Assembly (NCBI GenBank): GCA_002714485.1
Contig: PAXM01000012.1
Span: 29,037-35,298 of the forward strand
DNA: 6,262 nucleotides
Direction: 5' to 3'
Source: Acidimicrobiaceae bacterium
GTDB lineage: Bacteria; Actinomycetota; Acidimicrobiia; Acidimicrobiales; MedAcidi-G1
Part shown: one piece after another, positions 5,938 to 6,262 of the stretch
Position numbering within the stretch: position 1 is the first letter of the stretch
How the letters are laid out: every line of letters starts with the position of its first letter
Translations under genes and position numbers: made by a program
The notes under the pieces: generated by a model
The model's input: the letters and a program-made list of their open reading frames with translations, nothing else
Databases searched by the model: none
Told to the model about the DNA's origin: nothing

Positions 5938-6262
5938 CTGGCGACTTGTCTCAAGACCCGATCGGCGCCCTGCGCCGAGACCTGGTAGCCGCTCTGGCCA
6001 ACTTCTACAACGACCATCCGGATGCCGAGCACTTCTCGATGCTGGCCGATGTCGGTAGGCATCTGACCGACGCCCTGGAGGGCGGGGGCCTGGCTGCACC
6101 CGACCCGATCCGCCTTCCGGTCGCAGGCCTCCTCGACGAGATTGACCCTCGGAGTGACGTGCCGGGTGTCGGCCTGGTGCTGCAGGCATTTGCCGCAGCG
6201 GCACCGGCACTGCGCTGGGTTCAGACACCGGCATACCGGGCGACCCTCTCGCAGCACTACCT
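5934..6262 (+). CDS. Putative DMSP lyase-like (DddL/DddQ-type cupin) protein, partial N-terminus
   Basis: An open frame of about 110 residues runs off the right edge. The visible part is helical (DPIGALRRDLVAAL, then AEHFSMLADVGRHLTDAL). It continues through LPVAGLLDEI and GLVLQAFAAAAPALRW to VQTPAYRATLSQHYL. From memory of the family, this order resembles the region just before the cupin barrel in DddL and DddQ. Those enzymes cleave dimethylsulfoniopropionate to dimethyl sulfide and acrylate. The metal-binding cupin motifs would lie beyond the window, so activity cannot be judged, and another cupin protein remains possible. The start is unclear: no ATG is near. CTG at 5934 would give LTGDLSQDP and overlap the previous stop as CTGA; TTG at 5946 is the safer standard start codon. 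Neither has a clear Shine-Dalgarno, consistent with coupling to the upstream gene. Third positions are strongly G/C, supporting real coding. Confidence 0.55.
   Translation, partial: MTGDLSQDPIGALRRDLVAALANFYNDHPDAEHFSMLADVGRHLTDALEGGGLAAPDPIRLPVAGLLDEIDPRSDVPGVGLVLQAFAAAAPALRWVQTPAYRATLSQHY

Noticed and set aside
5491..6234. 247-codon minus-strand open frame across the right end
   Set aside because: It runs antisense to the two plus-strand genes, has low-complexity Arg/Pro/Ser composition and no motif. The plus-strand frames show family-like patterns.
1..6262. CRISPR array, insertion sequence, tRNA or rRNA
   Set aside because: No regularly spaced repeats, transposase motifs, terminal inverted repeats, tRNA cloverleaf or rRNA segments were seen on either strand.

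Overview
The window is GC-rich (by eye well above 60% G+C) and densely coded. The homodimeric-type pyruvate dehydrogenase E1 (AceE) resembles the actinobacterial version along its whole visible length. Together with the codon use and GTG/TTG/CTG-type starts, this suggests a high-GC actinobacterium. A member of the Acidimicrobiia, possibly marine, is a guess from the gene mix and not something the sequence proves.

Layout. (1) 1-2159, minus: the N-terminal ~80% of aceE, running off the left edge. (2) 2160-2226: a 67-bp divergent intergenic region. (3) 2227-2742, plus: ribonuclease HI (rnhA), with all four catalytic acidic residues. (4) 2755-3696 and 3693-5378, minus: a two-gene unit in which a YtcJ-type metal-dependent amidohydrolase (upstream) overlaps a COG0523/CobW-type G3E P-loop GTPase by 4 nt (ATGA). 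The GTPase converges on rnhA with only 12 bp between stop codons. (5) 5379-5733: a 355-bp divergent intergenic region with no convincing gene. It holds two short palindromes, an AGGAGG box followed by a possible 18-codon leader ORF with a non-standard ATC start, and several hairpins, including a 13-bp stem capped by TTCG just upstream of the next gene. (6) 5734-5937, plus: a 67-aa protein of unknown function. (7) 5934-6262, plus: the start of a protein whose visible part resembles the helical N-terminal region of DddL/DddQ-type DMSP lyases (cupin family). It is cut by the right edge before any cupin motif.

How the genes may work together. AceE is the entry enzyme from pyruvate to acetyl-CoA, and RNase HI is a housekeeping enzyme that removes RNA-DNA hybrids; they are simply neighbours. 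The amidohydrolase/GTPase overlap suggests a metalloenzyme with a dedicated metal-delivery GTPase. The small protein and the DddL/DddQ-like protein look translationally coupled and may be preceded by a structured, possibly attenuating, leader. The last two statements are inference. The most interesting places are 5379-5733 plus the two genes it precedes, and the coupled amidohydrolase/G3E pair.
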